Shown piece by piece: positions 36,348 to 44,899 of a DNA stretch of 64,000 nt; position 1 is the first letter of the stretch; every line of letters starts with the position of its first letter. The notes under the pieces are model-generated. The model worked only from the letters and a program-made list of their open reading frames with translations. It was not told the origin of the DNA and made no database searches. The DNA is from Nocardioides anomalus (GTDB taxonomy: Bacteria; Actinomycetota; Actinomycetes; Propionibacteriales; Nocardioidaceae). The translations under genes and the position numbers were made by a program. Location: positions 868,001 through 932,000 of the forward strand of contig NZ_CP049257.1 in assembly GCF_011046535.1 (NCBI RefSeq). Direction: 5' to 3'.

Positions 36348-36423
36348 CGGGGCGTAGCGTAGTGGCTAGCGCGCCTGCTTTGGGAGCAGGAGACCGCAGG
36401 TTCGAGTCCTGTCGCCCCGACCA
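36348..36423 (+). tRNA. tRNA-Pro (anticodon TGG)
   Basis: The acceptor CGGGGCG pairs with CGCCCCG at 36413-36419. The anticodon stem CCTGC/GCAGG encloses TTTGGGA, anticodon TGG. The T-arm contains CAGGTTCGAGTCCTG, and CCA is encoded at 36421-36423. It lies 33 bp after tRNA-Gly, probably on the same transcript. Confidence 0.97.
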
Positions 36424-36428
36424 GCAGC

Positions 36429-36478
36429 ACCGCAGGTCAGAGGTCGTTCCCGCACTCGTCGGGAGCGGCCTCTGCGGT
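36429..36478 (+). terminator. Hairpin behind the tRNA genes
   Basis: ACCGCAG at 36429 pairs with CTGCGGT ending at 36478, with further pairing of CAGAGG to CCTCTG and TCCCG to CGGGA around a short loop. Position directly after tRNA-Pro suggests the terminator of the tRNA transcript. Confidence 0.6.
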
Positions 36479-36516
36479 CCGGGCCGGTCCGACGGCCGCC
36501 GCTCTCGTATCGAGTC

Positions 36517-37235
36517 GTGTCCGAGGTCCTCACCGCCGCCGACCGGGTGCGCCTGGGCCGTCGCGCCCAGCTGCTCGCCGGGGCCTCGGTGACCTACACC
36601 GTCCTCGAGGCCGTCGTCGCGATCACGGCGGGGTCGTCGCCGGTTCGGTCGCGCTCGTGGGCTTCGGTCTCGACTCGGTCGTGGAGGTGTCCTCCGGGCT
36701 GATCATCCTGTGGCAGTTCCGCCACGTGGTCCCCGAGTCCCGCGAGCGCACCGCCCTGCGCCTCATGGCGGTGTCCTTCTTCGCCCTCGCGCTCTACGTG
36801 GGCGTCCAGTCGGTCCGCTCGCTGACGAGCGACCGGGAGCCGGACACCTCCACGGTCGGCATCGTGCTGGCCGCGGCGTCGCTGGTGATCATGCCCAACC
36901 TGTCGTGGGCGCAGCGGCGCACCGGGCGGGCGCTGGGGTCCGGCGCCGTGGTCGCCGACTCGACCCAGACGCTCCTGTGCACCTACCTGTCGGCGGTGCT
37001 GCTGGTCGGCCTGGTCCTCGACGCCTCGCTGGGGTGGTCGTGGGCCGATCCCCTCGCCGGCCTGGTCATCGCGGCCGTGGCGGTGCGCGAAGGTGTCCAG
37101 GCCTGGCGCGGCGAGGGGTGCTGCGCACCCGGCCCCGCCGGGGGTCCCGCCAGGGCGGCGTGCACGGACGGGTGCTGCGCCGAGGACGTGGTGGCGGGGC
37201 CGCTGCTCACCGTCCGGACGCCCTCCCAGGGCTGA
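36517..37235 (+). pseudogene. Cation diffusion facilitator transporter, frameshifted
   Basis: The first part (GTG 36517: SEVLTAADRVRLGRRAQLLA to VVAITAG) and the second part (from GFGLDSVVEVSSGLIILWQF) are in different frames. Restoring one G in the GGGG at 36630-36633 joins them as ITAGVVAGSVALVGFGLDSV, a normal CDF helix. The C-terminus is Cys-rich (GEGCCAPG, then ACTDGCCAED), a probable metal-binding tail. A CDF protein exports divalent metal by proton exchange. The break may be real or a homopolymer error. Confidence 0.85.
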
Positions 37236-37360
37236 CGGCGCACCCGACCCCGCCGAGCGCGATTCGTGGCCCTGTGGGTGGCGTCGATACGATGGAACGT
37301 CGCCCGGCAGGGCGAGACGTCCAGACGTGGCCGAGTGCGGCCCCAGGAGGAGATCAAGCA

Positions 37361-38783
37361 GTGAAGAGCGCCGTCGAGACCTTGAGCCCGACCCGGGCCA
37401 AGCTGACCGTCGAGGTGCCCTTCGAGGAGCTCAAGCCGAGCCTCGACGCGGCGTACAAGCAGATCGCGAAGCAGATCAACGTGCCGGGGTTCCGGCGCGG
37501 CAAGGTGCCGCCGGCGGTGATCGACCGTCAGGTCGGCCGCGAGGCGGTGCTGGACCAGGCGATCAACGACGTCCTCCCCCAGAAGTACATGGAGGCCCTC
37601 CAGGACAACTCCCTCGAGCCGCTGGCGCAGCCGGAGATCGAGGTCACCAAGCACGGCGACGACGGGTTGGAGTTCACCGCCGAGGTCGACGTCAAGCCGG
37701 AGATCACGCTGCCGGAGTACGCCGGCCTCGAGGCCTCGGTGGACGACCTGACGGTCAGCGACCAGGACGTCGAGGAGCAGGTGCAGGCGCTGCGCGAGCG
37801 GTTCGCCACCCTGTCCGACGTGGAGCGGCCGGCGGCCGACGGTGACTTCGTGGTCATCGACCTCACCGCGACCCGCGACGGCGAGGTCGTGGACGGCGCC
37901 GAGCTGACCGGCATGAGCTACCAGGTCGGTCGCGGCGGGATGATCGACGGCCTCGACGACGCGCTCGCCGGCATGGCCGCCGGCGAGGAGAAGACCTTCC
38001 AGACCCAGCTGGTCGGCGGCGACCTGATCGGGCAGGAGGTCGACGTCCAGGTCAAGGTGACCCAGGTCCAGGAGCAGGAGCTACCGGAGCTCGACGACGA
38101 CTTCGCCCAGGACGCCTCGGAGTTCGAGACCCTGGCCGAGCTGCAGGACGACGTCCGCGAGCGGCTCACCCGCGGCAAGCGGCTCGAGCAGGCCGCGGCC
38201 GCCCGGGACGCGGTGCTCGAGGCACTGCTGGAGAAGATGGAGATCCCGCTGCCCGAGGGGGATCGTCACCGACGAGCTCAACGCGCGCCGGCAGAGCATC
38301 GAGCAGCAGCTGGTGTACTCCGGCATGACGATGGACGCCTACCTCGAGGAGCAGGGCCAGACCCAGGAGGAGTTCGAGGCCGACCTCGAGCGCCGGGTCC
38401 GCGACGCGGTCGCCGCCCAGTTCGTCCTCGACGAGATCGCCAAGCAGGAGGCGTTCGGCGTCGACCAGGGCGAGCTCTCCGAGCACCTGGTCCGGCGGGC
38501 CCAGCAGTCGGGCCAGGACCCGCAGGAGTTCGCCAACCACATGTTCGAGCACAACCACATCCCCGAGCTGGTGCAGGAGATCCTGCGCGGCAAGGCGCTG
38601 GCCCAGATCGTCGAGGGCGCGAGCGTCACCGACGAGTCGGGCCAGCCGGTGGAGCTCAAGAACCTCCGCCCGGACGGCACCATCGGTGAGCCCGAGGCCG
38701 AGGGCGACACCGACGGCGACACCGACGGCGAGGCCGAGGCCGGCACCGGGGACGCCGCCGAGGACGAGGACGACGCGAAGTAG
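37361..38783 (+). pseudogene. tig: Trigger factor, frameshifted in a G run
   Basis: GTG at 37361 follows GGAGGA. The N-terminal ribosome-binding domain has the signature GFRRGKVPPAVI, the PPIase (FKBP) domain spans about 155-245 (GDFVVIDLTATRDGEVVDGA), and the C-terminal chaperone domain begins after. At GGGGG 38257-38261 the frame breaks. Removing one G restores PLPEGIVTDELNARRQSIEQ and reading to 38783, a normal length of about 473 residues with an acidic tail (GDTDGDTDGEAEAGTGDAAE). Trigger factor folds nascent chains at the ribosome exit. A sequencing error is the simplest explanation. Confidence 0.92.
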
Positions 38784-38828
38784 CCCACCCCCTGGGGTGA
38801 CCAGACCACGCGTTCCGTAGGTTTGGCT

Positions 38829-38862
38829 GCGTCCCGGACGGTCGATCATCCGTCCGGGACGC
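38829..38862 (+). terminator. Intrinsic hairpin after tig
   Basis: GCGTCCCGGACGG at 38829-38841 pairs perfectly with CCGTCCGGGACGC at 38850-38862 across the loop TCGATCAT. It is 45 bp past the tig stop and 43 bp before the kinase gene, so it isolates the two transcripts. No U-tract follows. Confidence 0.8.
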
Positions 38863-38904
38863 ACACAACTGCGGAACGCGCAGGGACACGAGGTTCTGGG
38901 GATC

Positions 38905-40593
38905 GTGACTGGGGCGAACGACGACGACGCGTGGCGACCGCCACAGGCGCCGGCACGCCCCGCCGAGGAGCTCGAGGGCTACGCCGACCTGGTCGAGATC
39001 GGCCGCGGCGGCGACTCGGTCGTCTACCGCGCCCGTGACCTCGCGGTCGACCGCGAGGTGGCCATCAAGGTCCTCGCCGTAGACGACCCCGGCCGGGTCG
39101 ACCGGTTCGTTCGCGAGATCGAGATCACCGTCGCGCTGGGCCGCCAGCACCCGAACATCGTCACCGTCCTCGCGGTGGGCACCACCGCGAGCGGACGCCC
39201 GGCGATCGTCATGGACTTCTACGAGCGCGGCAGCCTGCACGACCAGCTCCGCGAGCGCGGGCCGATGGCCGTCGACGAGGCGGTGGCCGCGATGGTCGTG
39301 GTCGCCGACGCGCTGGCCTTCGCCCACGCGCACGGCGTGCTGCACCGCGACGTGAAGCCGCAGAACGTCCTGGTCCTGCCGACCTCGTGGGTGCTGGCCG
39401 ACTTCGGCATCGCCCGGCTCGTCGACACCGAGCACACCGCGTCGGTGGAGACCTTCACCTACCGCCACGCCTCGCCCCAGCTGCTGGACGGGATGGCACC
39501 GACCGCGGCCGACGACCTCTGGGCGCTCGGCTCGACGCTGTTCACCCTGCTCGACGGCCGCCCGCCGTTCGCCAGCGACGACCCCGACGACGACTCGGCG
39601 CTGGCCTACCTGCGCCGGGTCCGCACCGAGGAGCGCCGGCCCCTCGAGCACCACCGTGGCCAGGGCGACACCACGGCGGTGCTGGGCATCGTCGACCGCT
39701 GCCTGGCCAAGGACCTCGACCAGCGCTGGGCCTCGGCCGGTGAGGTGCGCGACGCCCTGGCCGAGGTGCGGGTGCACGGCTGGGAGCCGGGCGCGCCCGT
39801 CGTCCCGCTGAGCGCGGGCCCGGGCGCGGCCACCGGCACGGCGCTGGCCCCGACGCCCACGCCGGTGCCGGCCACGACCCGGGTCGACCCCGAGCCCGAG
39901 CCGACCGGGGGCAAGCACGCCGCCCGCGCCGAGGAGCCGCCTCCGCCCGCCGAGCCGTCCCCGCTGGCCCTGTCGGTGCTGGCCCACGGCGCGCAGCCGG
40001 TCGACGAGGAGCCCACCGGCACCGCGCTGGCGCCCCGGACCGGGGGAGGAGCGGTCCCGCCCCGCCCGCCCGAGGAGGAGCGGCCCGTCGACCCGGGCGC
40101 GCGCCGCCGCCGCCGCACGCTGCTCGTGCTGGCCGCGGTGGCCCTGCTCGTCGGCGGCACCCTGGGACTGTTCGGCTCCGCGCTGCGCGGTGGTGACGAC
40201 GACGACCGGGCCGAGGACCCCGGACCGACCGCCGGGCCGGTGCAGACCGGCGAGCCGGTGCCGACGCTGAGCAGCGCGCCGACCGTCAGCGGCGACCCGC
40301 AGCCGCGGATCCCCGACCCCCAGCTCACCTTCGACTTCCTCGACATCACCGACGACGGGCTCACGCTGGCCCTCCGGTGGAACGACCCCAGCGACGGCGA
40401 GGGCCGCTTCGTGCTCACCGAGACCTCGCCGGAGAAGAACGTCCTCAAGCAGTTCTCGCCCGGCGTCACCGAGGCCGAGCTGTCCTACCCGATGTCGGTG
40501 GGCGACCGGTCCTGCTTCGTGCTGTCGGTGGTGATGCCGGACGGCCGCTTCGGGGTCGCCCAACCGCAGCCACGCTGCGTCACGCCGAAGTAG
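38905..40593 (+). CDS. Transmembrane serine/threonine protein kinase
   Basis: A 562-residue receptor kinase. The Gly loop IGRGGDSVVYRA is at 32-43, the Lys at 55 (VAIKVLAV), the catalytic loop HRDVKPQN starts at 147, DFG is at 166-168, and an APE-like segment follows. A Pro/Ala-rich juxtamembrane part (about 290-400) leads to a membrane helix at 405-426 (LLVLAAVALLVGGTLGLFG). The outer domain of about 130 residues, with FDFLDITDDGLTLALRWNDP, looks like one FN3-type fold, not PASTA repeats. It faces the minus-strand secretion/PFNA-like cluster and probably phosphorylates its FHA partners (inference). Confidence 0.92.
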   Translation: MTGANDDDAWRPPQAPARPAEELEGYADLVEIGRGGDSVVYRARDLAVDREVAIKVLAVDDPGRVDRFVREIEITVALGRQHPNIVTVLAVGTTASGRPAIVMDFYERGSLHDQLRERGPMAVDEAVAAMVVVADALAFAHAHGVLHRDVKPQNVLVLPTSWVLADFGIARLVDTEHTASVETFTYRHASPQLLDGMAPTAADDLWALGSTLFTLLDGRPPFASDDPDDDSALAYLRRVRTEERRPLEHHRGQGDTTAVLGIVDRCLAKDLDQRWASAGEVRDALAEVRVHGWEPGAPVVPLSAGPGAATGTALAPTPTPVPATTRVDPEPEPTGGKHAARAEEPPPPAEPSPLALSVLAHGAQPVDEEPTGTALAPRTGGGAVPPRPPEEERPVDPGARRRRRTLLVLAAVALLVGGTLGLFGSALRGGDDDDRAEDPGPTAGPVQTGEPVPTLSSAPTVSGDPQPRIPDPQLTFDFLDITDDGLTLALRWNDPSDGEGRFVLTETSPEKNVLKQFSPGVTEAELSYPMSVGDRSCFVLSVVMPDGRFGVAQPQPRCVTPK

Positions 40594-40609
40594 GCCCCCG
40601 CCGGACCGC

Positions 40610-42697
40610 TCAGCGCAGCAGCACGCGCGGGTCGACCCACCACCACCAGCGGCGCCACGCCGGCACGCTCGACCGCGCCGCGCGTCGTACGTCGGCCAGG
40701 GCCGTGCGCAGCCGGTCGCCGGCGCTCGGCTCGGCGCCGCCCGGTCCGAACACCGTCCGCTCGGCCGAGTCGGCGACGGTGCGCGCCGCGCTGGTGCCGA
40801 AGCGCGCGTCCGCGGCGTCGGCCAGGTCGGTGGCGGGCAGCGTGCGGTCGACGGGTACGCCGGCCAGGGCCAGCGTGTCGAGCACCTCGGCCCACGCGCC
40901 GGGGGCGCCGCGGCGCAGGTGGCGCACCGAGCGCAGGCGCCGCAGGGCGAGAACGAGCAGCAGCAGGACCAGCACGGTCGCGCCGGCCCCCAGCGCGAGG
41001 GTCGCAGCGCCGACGCCGCCCCCGGAGTCCCCGGCGGCCGGCCGCGGGGCCGCGGCGTCGTCGTCCTGCGGCGATGCGCCCGCCTCCGTCGGCTGCTCCT
41101 GGGGCGCGGGTGGCCCGTCGCTGTCCGGCACCGGCGGCTGCGCGACCGTGGGCCGGCTGCTGCCGATCGCGGAGTCGGTGGGCGTGGGGTTGAACGGCAC
41201 CCAGCCGAGCCCGTCGAAGTACACCTCGGGCCAGGCCAGCGCGTCGCGGCCGTGGACCACGAGCGTGCCGTCGCGGTCCGGGTCGCCCGGCCCGAAGCCG
41301 ACCACGAGCCGCGTCGGGAGCCCGGCGTCGCGGGCCAGCAGCGCGAAGGCGGTGGCGAACTGCTCCGACGTCCCCGTCCGCGCGCCCGGCGTGCCCGGCT
41401 CGCCGAACAGGAACTGCTCGATGCGCCAGAACGCCGACCCGGAGGCCGCGCGGGCGGTCAGCTTGCGGTTGTGCGAGACCGCGCTCTCGATGGCCAGCGC
41501 GGTCTCGTACGGCGACCCGGCGCCCCGGGTGATCCGGGCGCCGTAGGTCGAGATGGACAGGGGGAGCTCCGGCTGCCGGAGGTACGCCGCCGCGTCGCCC
41601 CCGGTCGGGACGGTGGCGGACAGCAGGTCGTCGGGGTCGGGCGCGTCGGCCACCCCGGTCACGTCGTAGCGGGTCCCGGTGCCGGCCCGGCCGTCGTACA
41701 CGGTGCCGGACTCGAGGTCGACCGCCGCGTCGCGGGCGCTGACCGCGACCGGGTCGCCGGGGGTGGGCAGCCAGGGACCGCCGAGCGCGTCGAGCTGCAC
41801 GCGCAGGTCGGAGCGTTGCCGCAGCCGGCCGTCGGGCAGCGACTTCTCGCCGGGCGAGCCGAGCGGGGAGTAGCGCGTGGAGGCCTGCCACTGGGTGCCG
41901 TCGTAGTCGCGCAGGGTGACCAGCCGCAGCGGCACGGGGTCGCCCTGGACCCGGAACAGCTCGGCGTCGGGGTTGGCCGCCCAGGCGCCGAGGCGGGGCA
42001 GCGGGCTGGGCAGCTCGACGGACAGGACGGGAGCGTCGACGTGGTCGCGCGGCTCGAAGGCGTTGCCCACCGGCACCAGCGCGACGCCGGCGACGACCAC
42101 GGCGAGCCCGGCGACGACCGGCAGCCCGGTGGCGATCCGGCGGCGGGCGTCGTCGGGCCGGTGGTCGAGCAGCACCCAACCCGCCACGGCCAGCGCGACC
42201 AGCAGCACAGCGAGCAGCCCGTGCGGGTCGGTCGCGCCGGCGCTGAGCAGCGCGCCCGCGACGTACAGCACGACGGCGCCGGCCACCGGACCGACGCGGG
42301 TGCGGGCGTCGAGGCGTAGCCCGGCCAGCAGCGAGACCAGGGCGACGAGCACCAGGGGCGCGGTGAGCAGGTCGGCGCGCGCGGCGTAGGGCAGCGGCTC
42401 GGTGAGCAGCCGCGGGACGGCGTCGCCCAGGCTCTCCACCAGGGTGCCGTCGGTCCCGGCGGTCATGAGGTACGCCGTGAGGACGAGCAGCGCCGTCAGC
42501 ACGGCCGCGGCGGGCCAGCGCGGCACGCCGAGCCACACCACGACGCGCAGCAGGACCAGCGGCAGCACCGCACCGAGCAGGAGGACGACGGTCGCGACCC
42601 AGGAGTCCCAGACGCCGGCGATGGCCAGGCTGCCGGTGGCCACCAGACAGGCCGCCCAGGTCGTGGCGGCCACGGAGGTCTTCCAGGAGCCGGTCAC
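40610..42697 (-). CDS. TgpA-like membrane protein with degenerate transglutaminase core
   Basis: A 695-residue protein. Six or more hydrophobic helices occupy about 1-210, then a periplasmic-type domain, one more helix (about 588-608) and a C-terminal DUF4129-like tail. The transglutaminase-like core reads GTSEQFATAFALLARDAGLP, where the usual Cys is Ser (about residue 444); then DALAWPEVYFDGLGWVPFNP, where the usual HAW His is Leu and the DPTP Asp is Asn. All three triad positions thus appear changed. Its start GTG overlaps the DUF58 stop (GTGA). Last gene of the minus-strand cluster. Confidence 0.88.
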   Translation of the reverse strand: MTGSWKTSVAATTWAACLVATGSLAIAGVWDSWVATVVLLLGAVLPLVLLRVVVWLGVPRWPAAAVLTALLVLTAYLMTAGTDGTLVESLGDAVPRLLTEPLPYAARADLLTAPLVLVALVSLLAGLRLDARTRVGPVAGAVVLYVAGALLSAGATDPHGLLAVLLVALAVAGWVLLDHRPDDARRRIATGLPVVAGLAVVVAGVALVPVGNAFEPRDHVDAPVLSVELPSPLPRLGAWAANPDAELFRVQGDPVPLRLVTLRDYDGTQWQASTRYSPLGSPGEKSLPDGRLRQRSDLRVQLDALGGPWLPTPGDPVAVSARDAAVDLESGTVYDGRAGTGTRYDVTGVADAPDPDDLLSATVPTGGDAAAYLRQPELPLSISTYGARITRGAGSPYETALAIESAVSHNRKLTARAASGSAFWRIEQFLFGEPGTPGARTGTSEQFATAFALLARDAGLPTRLVVGFGPGDPDRDGTLVVHGRDALAWPEVYFDGLGWVPFNPTPTDSAIGSSRPTVAQPPVPDSDGPPAPQEQPTEAGASPQDDDAAAPRPAAGDSGGGVGAATLALGAGATVLVLLLLVLALRRLRSVRHLRRGAPGAWAEVLDTLALAGVPVDRTLPATDLADAADARFGTSAARTVADSAERTVFGPGGAEPSAGDRLRTALADVRRAARSSVPAWRRWWWWVDPRVLLR

Positions 42698-43890
42698 GGT
42701 CGCAGCACCCGGTCCCAGGTCCGGGCCAGCGCGGTGGCGTCCTCGCCGCGCAGGACCAGGAGTCCGGCGTGGTCCTCGCTGACCACGGTGGCGCTCGGGT
42801 CGACCACGGCGTGCACGGTGCGCGCGGGTGAGCCGGAGTCGAGCAGCCGGCGCAGGGCGGGCTCGTCGGCGCCCGGGCCGCTGACCGCGACGGCCACGTC
42901 GGCGCTGTCGGTCTCGACCGTGGCGGGCAGCCCGGCCTCGACCAGCTCGATCTCGGCCAGCAGCCACTCCAGCTCGTGGGCCTCGTGCTGCGGCTGGCCC
43001 GTGGGCGAGCCCGGGACCTCGACCTGGTGGCGGCCGCTGGTGGTCAGGAAGCGCACCGGGTGGCCCTCGGCGGCGGCGGACCGGCAGAGCGCGGCGGCCA
43101 GCTCGACGGCGTCCTCGAAGGTCTGGTCGTCGCGCTCGGCGCGGGGCCGCCCGGACCGGTAGCCCGCGGCGGTGTCGTCGAGGACCACGCGCACGTGCGG
43201 CTCGGCGGGGTCGACGTCCTCGCGCACCATGAGCGAGCCGGTGCGGGCGCTGGTGGCCCAGTGCAGGCGGCGCAGGTCGTCGCCCATGGCGTACTCGTGC
43301 AGGCCCACCAGGTCGGTGCCGCCCAGCTCCCAGGCGGTCTCGGCGCCGCGGGCGGAGCGGCGGGTGCCGGTCGGCATCCCGGACACCGGCACGCGGCGGG
43401 GCAGGACGCGGACCAGGTCGGTGCGCCCGACCCAGACGGTGTGGTCGGCGAGCCCGGCCAGCCCGACCCGCCGGAGCCGGACCGGGCCGACCTCGACCAG
43501 GCCGCGACGGCCGGTGGGGATGGGGTAGGGCACGCTCACCGTCTCGGCGCGGGCCGCCTCGGGCAGCGGGACGGGGACCAGCGCGCCCTCGACGGTGTCG
43601 CTGACCTCGAGCCGGGCCAGGCCACGGTGCCGGCGGCCGGTGACGGCCAGGGTGGCGCGGCAGTCGTCGTGGCGCACGACGACCGCGGGGGTGACGGTGC
43701 GGCGCACCACGAGGTCGGGCGGCGCCACGACGGCGAGGACCTCGAGCGCCAGCGCGAGCAGCAGCGCACCGCCCAGCGCGGCGACGAGCGGGTAGTGCAG
43801 CCCGAGACCGAGCACGAGCATCCCGAGGGCCAGCGCGCCGACCAGCCAGCCCCGGCTGGTGACGGCGGCCCTCCCGGCGCGGCGGGCCAC
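42694..43890 (-). CDS. DUF58 domain-containing protein
   Basis: A 398-residue protein with two N-terminal hydrophobic segments (about 13-50) and a vWA-like C-terminal part. The DUF58 signature reads YAMGDDLRRLHWATSARTGS then MVREDVDPAEPHVRVVLDD. DUF58 proteins regularly accompany MoxR AAA ATPases and transglutaminase-like membrane proteins, as here. GTG start at 43890, three bases after the MoxR stop. Confidence 0.93.
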   Translation of the reverse strand: MARRAGRAAVTSRGWLVGALALGMLVLGLGLHYPLVAALGGALLLALALEVLAVVAPPDLVVRRTVTPAVVVRHDDCRATLAVTGRRHRGLARLEVSDTVEGALVPVPLPEAARAETVSVPYPIPTGRRGLVEVGPVRLRRVGLAGLADHTVWVGRTDLVRVLPRRVPVSGMPTGTRRSARGAETAWELGGTDLVGLHEYAMGDDLRRLHWATSARTGSLMVREDVDPAEPHVRVVLDDTAAGYRSGRPRAERDDQTFEDAVELAAALCRSAAAEGHPVRFLTTSGRHQVEVPGSPTGQPQHEAHELEWLLAEIELVEAGLPATVETDSADVAVAVSGPGADEPALRRLLDSGSPARTVHAVVDPSATVVSEDHAGLLVLRGEDATALARTWDRVLRP

Positions 43891-43893
43891 GTC

Positions 43894-44883
43894 TCAGGCC
43901 CGGTCGGGCTGCGGCGGGGGCACCGCCTCCAGCGCGTCCTGGACGACGGCGCTCGGCGTGTGCCCGGCCAGCGCGGCGTCGCGGGTGAGCACCGTGCGGT
44001 GCGCGAGGACGGGTACGGCGAGCCGCTGCACGTCGCTGGGCACCACGTAGTTGCGGCCCTGCGCCGCGGCGTACACCTGCAGGCAGCGGACCAGCGCCTT
44101 GAGCCCGCGGGTGCTGGCGCCCAGCCGGACGCGCGGGTCCTCGCGGACGGCCACGCCGAGGTCGCGCACGTAGCGCAGCAGCAGGTCGGCCACGTGCAGC
44201 GTCTCGAGCTGGCGGATGGTCATCGCGACCTCGTCGGGCGAGGTCACCCGGGCCACCTCGCCGACGTGGCCGGCGGTGCTGCCGGGCCGCAGCACCTCGA
44301 TCTCGTGCTCGGCGTCGGGGAAGCCGAGGGTGACCCGGACCAGGAACCGGTCGAGCTGCGCCTCGGGCAGCCGGTAGGTGCCGTCGAGGTCGACAGGGTT
44401 CTGGGTCGCGATCACCACGAACGGGTCGGGGACCGGGTGGGTCTCGCCGTCCACGGTCACCGTCCGCTCCTGCATCACCTCGAGCAGGGAGGACTGGGTC
44501 TTGGCCGCGGCCCGGTTGATCTCGTCGGCCAGCAGCACGTGGCCGAAGACCGGACCGGGCCGGAACCGGATCTCACCGTCGCGCGGGTCGAACACCGTGG
44601 TGCCCGTGACGTCGCTGGGCAGCAGGTCCGGGGTGAACTGCACCCGCCGCACCTGCCCGCCGAGCGCCTGGCCCACGGCCCGGGCCAGCGTGGTCTTGCC
44701 GGTGCCGGGCACGTCCTCGAGCAGGACGTGGCCCTCGGCGAAGACCGAGACCAGGACCAGGTCGATGGTGGCGCGCTTGCCGTGCAGCGCCGCCTCGACC
44801 GCGTCACCGAGCCGCTGGTGGAGCTGGCGGAACGCGGCGACGTCGGCCTCGGTCGGCGTCGGGGAGTCGGCCAGAGCGGTCAC
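43894..44883 (-). CDS. MoxR-family AAA+ ATPase
   Basis: A 329-residue ATPase. Walker A DVPGTGKTT is at 57-65, Walker B VLLADEINRA near 114-123, sensor region ATQNPVDLDGTYRLPEAQLD with the Arg finger beyond. MoxR proteins act as chaperones that load or activate partner complexes, often with DUF58/vWA proteins. GTG at 44883 is preceded by AGGAGG. It is 16 bp from the FN3-protein stop. Confidence 0.95.
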   Translation of the reverse strand: MTALADSPTPTEADVAAFRQLHQRLGDAVEAALHGKRATIDLVLVSVFAEGHVLLEDVPGTGKTTLARAVGQALGGQVRRVQFTPDLLPSDVTGTTVFDPRDGEIRFRPGPVFGHVLLADEINRAAAKTQSSLLEVMQERTVTVDGETHPVPDPFVVIATQNPVDLDGTYRLPEAQLDRFLVRVTLGFPDAEHEIEVLRPGSTAGHVGEVARVTSPDEVAMTIRQLETLHVADLLLRYVRDLGVAVREDPRVRLGASTRGLKALVRCLQVYAAAQGRNYVVPSDVQRLAVPVLAHRTVLTRDAALAGHTPSAVVQDALEAVPPPQPDRA

Positions 44884-44899
44884 GGGTGTCCTCCTGTGC

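Noticed and set aside
36241..36423. tRNA genes as possible integration site of a mobile element
   Set aside because: No integrase, no repeated tRNA 3' end and no foreign-looking genes next to them.
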